From Bradyrhizobium australiense (GTDB lineage Bacteria; Pseudomonadota; Alphaproteobacteria; Rhizobiales; Xanthobacteraceae): a stretch of DNA of 64,000 bases. Positions within the stretch are counted from its first letter, which is position 1. Each line of letters begins with the position of its first letter. Below, in pieces: positions 16,652 to 23,541 of this stretch. The stretch covers positions 295,728 through 359,727 of the forward strand of contig NZ_JAAVLX010000008.1 of assembly GCF_013114825.1 (NCBI RefSeq), given 5' to 3'. Position numbers and translations under genes: made by a program. Under the pieces are notes generated by a model. The model was not told where the DNA came from. It saw only the letters and a list, made by a program, of their open reading frames with translations, and searched no databases.

Positions 16652-16759
16652 TCAGGAGCAAATCCAGATAATCGCGACCGCAATCGGGATGCCCAAACCA
16701 AGTGCGCCGAAAATCGCCGGGACGAATTCGGACAGCAGGCGTACGCCAGATGACGACAT
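16652..16759 (-). CDS. 35-residue single-pass membrane protein
   Basis: A short reverse-strand gene with an excellent ribosome site (AAGGAGAAACGTC directly before ATG at 16757-16759) and TGA at 16652. The product is MSSSGVRLLSEFVPAIFG then ALGLGIPIAVAIIWICS: a polar start followed by one membrane helix. It has no relative I can name. A CtrA-like box lies about 120 bases upstream, so it may be cell-cycle controlled. Confidence 0.65.
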   Translation of the reverse strand: MSSSGVRLLSEFVPAIFGALGLGIPIAVAIIWICS

Positions 16760-17096
16760 GACGTTTCTCCTTGGAGCCCCGCGAGCCTCTGCTCGCCCCC
16801 AAGATGAACGATCAATCGCGCCTTCGGACTACCGTCCGTGGCGACTCTCTTTGGAGAGGCAATGCTGGGGCGTTATGGTTAACAACAGGTTAATCGAGAT
16901 AAGGAGAAGTTTGCGGACCGCGCCTTGAAGGCGCGCCGCCTGATCGTGGATCGCGTGCCAGCGCTACGCACGTCGTTTCGGCCAAAGTTCCGGAAGAGCG
17001 CGTCGCCGACATGGTCGGCCGCACCCGCCCTGCCTGGCCGCCGTCAAGGAATGGCACCTGAGCGGCGCCATTCCTTTTCAGCAACGCAGGCGCCGG
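16760..17096. other. Intergenic region containing a CtrA-like box
   Basis: About 340 bases between two reverse-strand genes. It holds the CtrA-like site at 16879-16893 and an imperfect inverted repeat GAATGGCACCTGAG / CGGCGCCATTCC near 17048-17074 that may be a weak terminator for the gene ahead. No further gene is supported. Confidence 0.45.
16879..16893. promoter_or_regulatory. CtrA-like binding site TTAA-N7-TTAA
   Basis: TTAACAACAGGTTAA matches the full alphaproteobacterial CtrA site exactly in its two TTAA arms and 7-base spacer, and the left arm read in reverse is TTAACCAT, the frequent half-site. It lies about 120 bases upstream of the 35-residue membrane protein gene. Confidence 0.5.
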
Positions 17097-17441
17097 TCAG
17101 AACGAGCAGCCGTAGGCTGTGAGCGAGGCCTTCGTCGCGTCCAACGTCTGCTTGCAAGTCGCTTCCATGGTCGCTTTCGCCGACGGATTCTTGGCCATGT
17201 CGACCCACGCCTTGCGCGTCTGGTCGATCTGCGTCTTGTACATCGCGCGCTGCGCCTCGGGGACCTTGGAGACGACGCAGGCGTCATATTTAGTCAGGAA
17301 GTCGTCGCAGGAGGCGATTCCTGTGCTTTGCGCGTGAGCCGCGGTGACGCCCGCGAGCAAGGCGACGCCCGCCGCGAGTGATAGCACCTGTCGGCGGTTC
17401 GTGCTCGAACCTGCCTTGGCCTTCGATGTTGCTTGACGCAT
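17097..17441 (-). CDS. Exported small protein with conserved cysteines
   Basis: A 114-residue protein. The N-terminus is long and basic, then NRRQVLSLAAGVALLAGVTAAHAQ acts as a signal peptide; NRRQVL resembles a weak Tat motif. The mature part has Cys in SCDDFL, DACV, ATCKQ and a final YGC, spaced like a four-Cys helical hairpin with two disulfides, and two helices between. No family is recognised. ATG at 17441 is chosen because AGAGGA lies eight bases before it. Periplasmic by inference. Confidence 0.72.
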   Translation of the reverse strand: MRQATSKAKAGSSTNRRQVLSLAAGVALLAGVTAAHAQSTGIASCDDFLTKYDACVVSKVPEAQRAMYKTQIDQTRKAWVDMAKNPSAKATMEATCKQTLDATKASLTAYGCSF

Positions 17442-17741
17442 GACTCTCATTCCTCTGTATCAACTGAATAATTTAGATCGCCGACAAACGCCTGCTCACT
17501 ACGTCCGCCCAATTGAAGCGCAAAGCGTCGCGCGCCGACAACCGGTCGGCGTTGCGGACGTTGAGCAATTCAAGCGTTGAGCAGTTCGAGGCGAGACCGG
17601 GCACCACCGTGCCGGCCACGAATAATTGTTCCGTCAATTTGGCGAGATTATGGGTGACGACACGGTGACGTTGTGATGGCCGCTTGCCGGCGATGGACGG
17701 GCGCCATCATGTTGCCGTGCGATGCCGTTGCGAAGGCGAGC
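17442..17741. other. Intergenic region without a supported gene
   Basis: 300 bases with no open frame that shows a ribosome site or motif. AGTTCGAGGCG and neighbouring GAGCAATTCAAGCG words repeat loosely. Nothing firm is seen. Confidence 0.4.
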
Positions 17742-18764
17742 TCACGCGGTCGAGGTATCAATCGAGCGGCGGATCACCTTCCGTACCTCTGCGTTAGACA
17801 GGAATAGGTCGTGGTTGATAACGCCCCAGCCGGCCTCGGACGCATCGATCACGCGTACCCCGAGCTGCTCGAGGGCAGCCTTCTCGGCGGCGCCGACCCG
17901 CGTCATCCCGCCGGCTAATCGTCCCGACAACGCAAGCGCGCGATCATTCGTCGCGGTGACGACGGTGATCTTGCGGGTGAGTGGTCCGATATTCTGGGTC
18001 GCCGAAGAGAACACATCCATATCGATGTCCGGTGAGGCGAACACCACGGCCCCGACCTTGCCGGCAACGCTGTCGCCATATCGCGCATAGAGCTGACGCA
18101 GGCTTTCGAGCGTCAGCATGGTGCCCATGCTGTGCGCGACGATGTGAACGCGGCCAACGCTCGGGGCGGTGGCGAGGGAATACAGCACGCGCTCGAAGGC
18201 ATCGCGGGAGTACATCGCACTGTCGCGATCATAGGCATAGTCGAACAGTCCCGCCTTGGACGGCCAGGAGAATACCATCGTCTGGCCGCGGAATCTGATG
18301 CCATCGGCGAGGTGCGCGGCATCGAGCGCCGCCGTCTCGAACGTTTGCTTGAAGCCGTGCACGTAGATCAGCACGTCTGACCCGCCGCTGGCTTGTCCGA
18401 GAAGGTCACCGACCTCTCCCGACACCGGCTCGACCGTATCGAGACGCCAATCGCCAAGTCCGGCTGCCGCGAGAGAGAAGCGGCTCTCGTCGGGCGGCAC
18501 CAGCTTCGCACGTGCAACGGTCATCTTCGAAGCCCGCTCCGGCCCGAACCAGGGTTTGGCCCGGCCGCCGCTCACCGGCTTGCGCGTGGTTGCCACGAGC
18601 AATGTCGGATCGACCGAGAGCGACGAAGCATCGTAACGCGCGCCCGTCGCGCCCAGGCTGGCGCATCCGCCGAGCGCAAGCGCGCTGGCCGAAGACACAA
18701 TTCCGCGCAGGAACGCGCGGCGCGACCTAAACGTCTCGTTTTGCTGCAAATGTCGGACGATCAC
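17742..18764 (-). CDS. Alpha/beta hydrolase of DUF900 type, probable lipoprotein
   Basis: About 340 residues from a GTG at 18764 (AAAGGTCCTAC before it); the frame is open to 18920 but that extension looks non-coding. The start FRSRRAFLRGIVSSASALALGGCASL resembles a Tat signal with a lipobox (LGGC), so the protein may be a lipoprotein. The catalytic domain has DVLIYVHGFKQTFETAA, VFSWPSKAG, and the nucleophile motif VHIVAHSMGTMLTL with Ser in HSMG, followed by VVFASPDIDMDVF and a late NHDLFL His. This is the DUF900 hydrolase family. Substrate unknown. Confidence 0.85.
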   Translation of the reverse strand: MIVRHLQQNETFRSRRAFLRGIVSSASALALGGCASLGATGARYDASSLSVDPTLLVATTRKPVSGGRAKPWFGPERASKMTVARAKLVPPDESRFSLAAAGLGDWRLDTVEPVSGEVGDLLGQASGGSDVLIYVHGFKQTFETAALDAAHLADGIRFRGQTMVFSWPSKAGLFDYAYDRDSAMYSRDAFERVLYSLATAPSVGRVHIVAHSMGTMLTLESLRQLYARYGDSVAGKVGAVVFASPDIDMDVFSSATQNIGPLTRKITVVTATNDRALALSGRLAGGMTRVGAAEKAALEQLGVRVIDASEAGWGVINHDLFLSNAEVRKVIRRSIDTSTA

Positions 18765-19078
18765 GTAGGACCTTTGGGAACATGCCCTGTAGCACCGGCC
18801 CCGCACGTCTCCTGAATTAGGATGGCGAGAAAAGGGCGGGCCGATCGCTGACACAGCTTGTTTTGGATCGTTCCGGTTCCGTCGCGTTTCTGTGATCGCG
18901 AGCAGGCGCGACGAAACCATTCTACTCCGCCGCGAAGCGCTCCGGAAACAGAGAGCCGCTACAGTCCCGCCAATCGGAACAAACGGGGTAAGATCATGTT
19001 GGTATCGGTCCTCAACCTCATCTACCGCGAATTTCTCAAGCGTGCCCTTTCCGGCATGGCAATACAGGGAGCAAGGCT

Positions 19079-19165
19079 ATGACCGAGGTCGTGACGGCAC
19101 TCCTCGTCTTCGTCAGCATCGGCATATTCCTGGCCCACGCATTTGACGCCTATCGCCTGCGCTAG
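19079..19165 (+). CDS. 28-residue single-pass membrane protein
   Basis: ATG at 19079, TAG at 19163-19165, with GGGAGCAAGGCT before the ATG. The product is MTEVVTALLVFVSIGIFLAH then AFDAYRLR: one hydrophobic helix with a short basic cytoplasmic end. It resembles the many tiny membrane proteins of enteric and rhizobial bacteria that regulate larger membrane partners, but I cannot name a partner. Confidence 0.6.
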   Translation: MTEVVTALLVFVSIGIFLAHAFDAYRLR

Positions 19166-19329
19166 ATCGGCGCAGCTGATGCACCCCGAGATCAGTCGAT
19201 ATTTTAGTGTGCGGCCGGCGGCCCTCTCCTAAACGAGCCCCATCGTTGCCGGCGATCAACACGTCGCGATCCCTAAATTTTGTGAAAGTTTCTGCCGGCT
19301 GGCCGAAATTCGTCGTGGGCACGTCCCTT

Positions 19330-19663
19330 CGGATTTGCCGCGATGCTTTGCGATAGGTCGATCGTCTCAGTATGCCCGCATTAAATCGGATCAGGGCGCA
19401 CCGGTCGAAATCATTGGCTTCGGCAAAGCCGCCATGATCAACGATGGTGGTGCGGACCCACGCTTCAATGACGAATGCCCGCTCGGCCGCCGTGGGGTGC
19501 CAGTGTAGCTCGCCGCATTGAGCCAGACTCAAGCCACGTCGAGACGCCGGCGATCGGCAGTTGCGGTTGCCTCCTTGCCGTAGCTGTTGCCGATGACCTT
19601 GCCGTCCCGCTTCTCCAGCGCGAATTTGACGGTGGGCAGATCCTTGCTCGCGAGCGTCGGGTC
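19330..19663 (-). pseudogene. Frameshifted remnant of an unknown gene
   Basis: On the reverse strand one frame from about 19663 reads DPTLASKDLPTVKFALEKRD, GKVIGNSYGKEAT and RRRLDVA, then stops at 19529. A second frame continues with coding-like text (LHWHPTAAERAFVIEAWVRT, TIVDHGGFAEANDFDRCALI). The change of frame near the stop suggests a single broken gene. No start codon is clear and the family is not recognised. Confidence 0.32.
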
Positions 19664-19895
19664 CGGAACGCTGTTTCCTTAGGCGCGACTGCAAGAGAGC
19701 GCCAAGCTGCACTCAGTAGAGCACAGGTTTGACGTCGGCGGATTAACTCCTCCGGCCGCCACGCTTGTACCGCCGAAGGTCACGCAATACCCCGTCGACA
19801 CGCTCCCGTCCTTCGCCGGCTTATTCGAATAGCCATTAAATCAAGGGGTTAGACAGACGCTCTGGGATGGTGATAGAGATCGCTGGCGCGCAGCG

Positions 19896-19937
19896 GGATT
19901 TCGATTCCGAAGGTCGGGAGCTCTGGTCTCTCCGAGG
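19896..19937 (+). repeat. Damaged copy of the 3' half of tRNA-Arg
   Basis: Aligned without gaps to 15389-15429 of the tRNA-Arg gene, 36 of 41 bases agree, including GGATTTCGATTCCGA and TCTCTCCGAG. The acceptor 5' half and D arm are missing, so it is not a working tRNA. It reads like an attachment-site duplicate or a tRNA relic. Confidence 0.75.
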
Positions 19938-19974
19938 CGCGCGCACGTCGCTCACGGCTATTCGGAAATTTGAT

Positions 19975-20358
19975 ATGAAAAAGATCATCCTCGCGCTGGC
20001 GGTGCTGTATCCGGCCGCAGCCTTTGCGCAAACAACGACCGCGCCAGACCCCTCCGCCGCTCCTCCGACGGTCGGCGGCAAGCCCTTGGTTCAAGTCGGA
20101 TCCAAGAAGTCTGCTACGGGCAAGAAGGAAGCGCCGGCAAAACCCCTGTCGGCCGCCCAGAAGTTGCAGGCCTGCCAGGACATCGACGATGCGACCAAGG
20201 AGCGCCTGAATTGTTACGACGCCATTTATGCGCCACAGCCCAAACCGAAGGCGCCCGCGGCGAAAAGCGTTAGTGACTGCCGCTATGTCAAGGAGGAAGA
20301 CGAAAGGCTGACCTGCTTCAACGGTTTTGCGGATAAGCTTCCGAAGCTACCGCGCTAA
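19975..20358 (+). CDS. Secreted protein with two Cys-pair repeats
   Basis: A 127-residue protein with a signal peptide (MKKIILALAVLYPAAAFAQ). A Pro-Ala-Lys-rich linker follows, then two copies of one unit: ACQDIDDATKERLNCYDAIY near 70-89 and DCRYVKEEDERLTCFNGFAD near 104-123, fitting C-x-x-[IV]-x-[DE]-[DE]-x-x-[EK]-R-L-x-C-[YF]-[DN]. Each could form a small disulfide-pinned helical turn. The pattern is seen directly; function is unknown. It starts right after the tRNA-like fragment, and the stop lies 15 bases from the stop of the convergent gene. Confidence 0.78.
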   Translation: MKKIILALAVLYPAAAFAQTTTAPDPSAAPPTVGGKPLVQVGSKKSATGKKEAPAKPLSAAQKLQACQDIDDATKERLNCYDAIYAPQPKPKAPAAKSVSDCRYVKEEDERLTCFNGFADKLPKLPR

Positions 20359-20373
20359 ACCAGCGGGCGTGCC

Positions 20374-20844
20374 TTACCAGGTGTTCCAGCTCGGGCCGCC
20401 GAAGAAGCCGAAGTGTGACTGCTGCGCGACCCGCATTTGCGGCGGCTGCGCGAACTGCATCGGCGGCGCCGGACGGCCTTTTGCCACCTTGCGCTTGCGC
20501 TGAACCTGCGGCTCGGGCTTCCTCGCCTCGCCCGGAACGAACTGGGCATACGTCTCCCGCGCACGGGCCTGGGCGGCGTCGGCCGAGGCAGGGGCCACGG
20601 CAGGCACGGGTGGCGCAACGGCTTGGGCGGTCATGGCCGGCGGCGGAACAATGGTCGGAAGGCTGGTGTCGTAGACCACCCGCTCCGGCAGCTTCTGGTC
20701 GGAACGAATGCGCACCACGGTCTTGTCGACCGAGGGGGCGGCCTGGGTAGCCACGACCGCCTGTTGTGGGACGAACGCATCAATCGCCAGCAACAGCGCG
20801 AGCAGCACTCCGCCGACAAACAGGAAATAACGCGCCACGGGCAT
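20374..20844 (-). CDS. Membrane-anchored Pro/Ala-rich hypothetical protein
   Basis: A 156-residue protein with one N-terminal membrane helix (FLFVGGVLLALLLAIDAFV) and a long periplasmic region rich in Pro, Ala, Val and Gln (PTIVPPPAMTAQAVAPPVPA). A basic stretch (QRKRKVAKGR) and an aromatic end (HFGFFGGPSWNTW) follow. It looks disordered, perhaps a wall- or partner-binding arm. GGGGGAGCG precedes the ATG. The gene converges with the secreted Cys-repeat gene and is followed upstream by another anchored unknown on the same strand. No family recognised. Confidence 0.72.
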   Translation of the reverse strand: MPVARYFLFVGGVLLALLLAIDAFVPQQAVVATQAAPSVDKTVVRIRSDQKLPERVVYDTSLPTIVPPPAMTAQAVAPPVPAVAPASADAAQARARETYAQFVPGEARKPEPQVQRKRKVAKGRPAPPMQFAQPPQMRVAQQSHFGFFGGPSWNTW

Positions 20845-20983
20845 TGAATTCGCTCCCCCGCGCCAGTAACGCGCGGTTCAATCGCACAACGGGCGATATA
20901 GCGATTAGTTCCTGGTCAACCCGCAAGGTTCAAAGACGCAGCTCACATTTTCGGGCAAGCGATGTGAGTTCGGCCGCACAGGG

Positions 20984-21586
20984 TTAAATGCGGCTGGCCG
21001 TCACCAGTGAACATTTCGCCTTATTTGCATTGACGTTGACAAACCCGACCAGCACGCCGGCGTAGCGCTTCCGGCTCTTCATGTTCACGGTATCGGAAAT
21101 GACCCGCCGGCGGTCGGTCAGATGGCTGCCGTCCCGGCGGATGAAGCTGCAGGCGATCTCGAAATCCCTCACGGCGTAGTCATTGGTATTGCGAAGCGTG
21201 AAGGTCACCAGCGCTTTCGAGCCCAACCCGCCCCTTCGCCATGACTGCGAGACGATTTTCAGGCCGTCGAGCGGCGACTTGGCAGGGGCAACCGTCTCTG
21301 CCGGCGCGATGTCCGGAGGTACCGCGGCGCCAACCGCCGGATTGAGGTCGGTAGAAACTGCTGACGCCCCTGGGCTCGATAGCGTCGCCTGAGTCGCGGA
21401 CGTATCATCCGTGCGGGATATATCCTGCGTAATGCCGGTGGCTTCAGACGGCGTCGCCGCTGAATGGCTTTCGGCATCGCTCACTTGCGGGAGCATCAAC
21501 CATATGGCGCATCCAGCGATAGCGATGGCCGGCAGCACGACAAGGCGCGCTTCAGATTTTCCGAACGACCACCCGGCGATCCTCAT
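20984..21586 (-). CDS. Membrane-anchored hypothetical protein with C-terminal beta domain
   Basis: A 200-residue protein: one N-terminal membrane helix (LVVLPAIAIAGCAIWLMLP), a Ser/Thr/Ala-rich linker to about 105, then a folded domain (LKIVSQSWRRGGLGSKALVT, FTLRNTNDYAVRDFEIACSF, SRKRYAGVLVGFVN) that looks like an immunoglobulin-type beta sandwich seen in uncharacterised periplasmic proteins. Two Cys near the ends of the domain could pair. GAGGGCGAGGCT precedes the ATG. It is next to the Pro/Ala-rich anchored gene on the same strand, 139 bases apart. Function unknown. Confidence 0.7.
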   Translation of the reverse strand: MRIAGWSFGKSEARLVVLPAIAIAGCAIWLMLPQVSDAESHSAATPSEATGITQDISRTDDTSATQATLSSPGASAVSTDLNPAVGAAVPPDIAPAETVAPAKSPLDGLKIVSQSWRRGGLGSKALVTFTLRNTNDYAVRDFEIACSFIRRDGSHLTDRRRVISDTVNMKSRKRYAGVLVGFVNVNANKAKCSLVTASRI

Positions 21587-21910
21587 AGCCTCGCCCTCAC
21601 CCGGCAGCGTCGGCGCTTGCCGAGCCGCGCATGAATAAAGCCATACGGGCGTTTTCCCGTACGGCTTTTGTCACGACCGCCGCTGCACGGATCCCGCCGC
21701 CCGTCAACAATCATCCAGAGCAGAAATGGTTTCATGCCACCTCGACAATATTGCGGCGGCGGTGCAAGGCTTGCAGGATAAGGCTCGCAGGATGGAGTTG
21801 TGGATGGCTGGCGGCTACATTGGCCGCAGCGCCGCAACCGGCCTTCAGTGCCATAACAACAATCGCCATAACAAAACGCCATAACAACAATAATGGGGAG
21901 ACCGATCGAG
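21587..21910. other. Divergent region with orphan hairpin and short tandem repeats
   Basis: A hairpin AAAGCCATACGGG / CCCGTACGGCTTT at about 21637-21667, with one weak pair, is followed by TTTG. Around 21849-21895 the word GCCATAACA occurs three times at about 15-base spacing. No gene is supported; GGGGAGA at 21894 probably serves the gene at 21911. Confidence 0.5.
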
Positions 21911-22294
21911 ATGCCGACCGTTACCTGGGACCATGTGCACTTGCGCAGCCCCGATCCCGAAGCGACTGCAGCCTGGCTGGAAGACATTCTGGGCGGCGAG
22001 ATCGTCCGTGCCCCGGGACGGATCGACGTCAAACTCGGCGGCGCCAATGTGTTCATCGCACCGGTTACCGCCGGCGACGGCGTCAAAGCGCCGCCAGTGA
22101 CGCCCTATCAGGGGCTCGACCATTTTGGGCTGACGGTGAAAGACATCGACGCGGTCGCCGGCGAAATCAAGGCCAAGGGCGTCGAGTTCACGAAGGAGCC
22201 GACCACCATCCGGCCCGGCGTTCGAATCTGCTTCATCCGTGGGCCGCAGGGCATCTCGATCGAGTTGCTCGAGCGCGACAAGAAATACACGTGA
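21911..22294 (+). CDS. Glyoxalase/VOC-fold protein
   Basis: A 127-residue single-domain VOC protein. It starts with TWDHVHLRSPDPEATAAWLE, where His is the first metal ligand, and has LDHFGLTVKDIDAVAGEIKA with a second His and a C-terminal FIRGPQGISIELLE with the ligand Glu. The four betaalphabeta-beta-beta-beta units are in the usual order. Relatives include methylmalonyl-CoA epimerase and dioxygenases; the reaction is not assignable. The start at 21911 is chosen over 21893 because GGGGAGA precedes it. A palindromic repeat follows the stop. Confidence 0.88.
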   Translation: MPTVTWDHVHLRSPDPEATAAWLEDILGGEIVRAPGRIDVKLGGANVFIAPVTAGDGVKAPPVTPYQGLDHFGLTVKDIDAVAGEIKAKGVEFTKEPTTIRPGVRICFIRGPQGISIELLERDKKYT

Positions 22295-22325
22295 CGCGCC
22301 GGTGAGTATCTCGTTCTGAATTGTC

Positions 22326-22454
22326 GTCACCCGCGAAAGCGGGTGACTTGTCCGCCGTAGCTCAACGAGCGAAGGCGGATCCAGTATTCCAGGGCATCAG
22401 ACAAAACCGAGGGGCCGCAGCCTACTGGATACTCCGCCTTCGCGGAGTATGACA
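22326..22454. repeat. Intergenic palindromic repeat, GTCACCCGCGAAAGCGGGTGAC family
   Basis: The left arm GTCACCCGCG-AAAG-CGGGTGAC is a perfect hairpin, and the right end ACTCCGCCTTCGCGGAGTATGAC is another. A TGGATAC/GTATTCCA pair sits inside. This two-hairpin design is typical of dispersed rhizobial repeats. Confidence 0.8.
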
Positions 22455-22481
22455 GTCGTGGGTCAGGCCAGCGCTCGCGTG

Positions 22482-22922
22482 TTACGTCATCGATCCTGGC
22501 ATGAAGCAGCGAATGCTCAATCCCTGATAGCCGCGGACCGGCCAGACCATGGTTCGCCCTGCCCGGTTCGGCTCGGTGATCACGGCGTCTTCCGGCACGT
22601 CATACCACTCGCCGTCGATGCGAACGCGGTAGTGCCCGCCTTTCGATTCCCAATCGACGTCACTGACGGCGCTGCCGTCAGCGTCGGAACAGCATGGTCC
22701 CTTTCCGCTTCTCAGACTGTCGAACCATTGCTTCAGCGGTGAGTTGGCATAACGGCCGTCAGGATCGCGGGCCTCGCCGGGAGCGGAGGCCAGCGGCAAT
22801 ATCAGCAACATGCTGCCGATGATCAGCGGCTCTTTCCAGCGGCCCGCACGATGGCGGCCGGTGGTCTTTTCACGATTGCTATTCTCTGCGTATCGGTGCG
22901 GCACGTGGCCGCCTGAACTCAT
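22482..22922 (-). CDS. Exported hypothetical protein
   Basis: About 146 residues from an ATG at 22922 (a GTG at 22991 is also possible). A hydrophobic anchor or signal (PLIIGSMLLILPLASAPGEA) occurs after a polar stretch of about 30 residues, longer than usual, so the true start may be further in. The mature part begins DPDGRYANSPLKQWFDSLRS, then GKGPCCSDADGSAVSD with a Cys-Cys pair, and VRIDGEWYDVPEDAVITEPN. Relatives of this shape are common in Bradyrhizobium but have no known role. A repeat separates it from the VOC gene. Confidence 0.65.
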   Translation of the reverse strand: MSSGGHVPHRYAENSNREKTTGRHRAGRWKEPLIIGSMLLILPLASAPGEARDPDGRYANSPLKQWFDSLRSGKGPCCSDADGSAVSDVDWESKGGHYRVRIDGEWYDVPEDAVITEPNRAGRTMVWPVRGYQGLSIRCFMPGSMT

Positions 22923-23172
22923 CCAGTTGGTCACCTGTTTCTCTTGCTCCAGCACCCGCCGGCCGGTGCCAAACCGAGCTATGCATTTCACGGGCCAACT
23001 TGATTCGGGCCTCTGACAGGTGTCATCGTTATATCACGTTGTAGTCGCATCATCGAAACTTGCTTCCTTAACGAGAATTCGCAGGCAACCTGACGCGTTG
23101 ACGCTGCGGGCTACGCTTTGGCATAACTCCTTGACCGGCCTCCGTGGGCGCGGCGGCCGGCATTGGGACGTC

Positions 23173-23523
23173 ATGAAGAACGGGCTGTATTCGATCCACG
23201 TCACCCTGCTGGATGGGCGCATCGGCAAGGGCAGCGGCGTTATTCTGTTCCGGGACGGCCAGATTCTCGGCGGCGACGCCTATCTGTTTTATACCGGCAG
23301 CTACACCGTCAAGGGCGACACCTTCAAGGGCGAGGTCCTGGTCCAGCGTCACACTACCCCGCGCGACAACGACAATCCACTGTTTGGTGGGCCTAACCCC
23401 GTCGGCATCGGCGTATCCGGAACCTTCACCGATACCCGTGGGACCATGAATGGAACCGCGCTCGTCGGCAAAGCGAGCCAAATCTTCGGCGCGACCCTGC
23501 ATAAGCTCGCCGACATCAACTAG
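23173..23523 (+). CDS. GrlR-family protein
   Basis: A 116-residue, all-beta protein of the GrlR type. It starts MKNGLYSIHVTLLDGRIGKG, with GVILFRDGQILGGDAYLFYT and YTVKGDTFKGEVLVQRHT, which fits the eight-strand lipocalin-like barrel of GrlR. In enteropathogens GrlR represses LEE type III secretion by binding GrlA; here no secretion genes are near, so the name marks the fold only. Rhizobial copies are widespread. The frame is open upstream to 23020, but the family starts at MKNG. It converges with the large kinase gene. Confidence 0.82.
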   Translation: MKNGLYSIHVTLLDGRIGKGSGVILFRDGQILGGDAYLFYTGSYTVKGDTFKGEVLVQRHTTPRDNDNPLFGGPNPVGIGVSGTFTDTRGTMNGTALVGKASQIFGATLHKLADIN

Positions 23524-23541
23524 CCGATTCCGAACGTCCGC

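Larger units (their letters stand above)
19166..19974. other. Gene-poor stretch with a frameshifted remnant and a tRNA-like fragment
   Basis: About 800 bases. It contains the broken reverse-strand gene at about 19330-19663 and the tRNA-Arg 3'-like fragment at 19896-19937. The rest shows no gene I can support. Confidence 0.55.
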
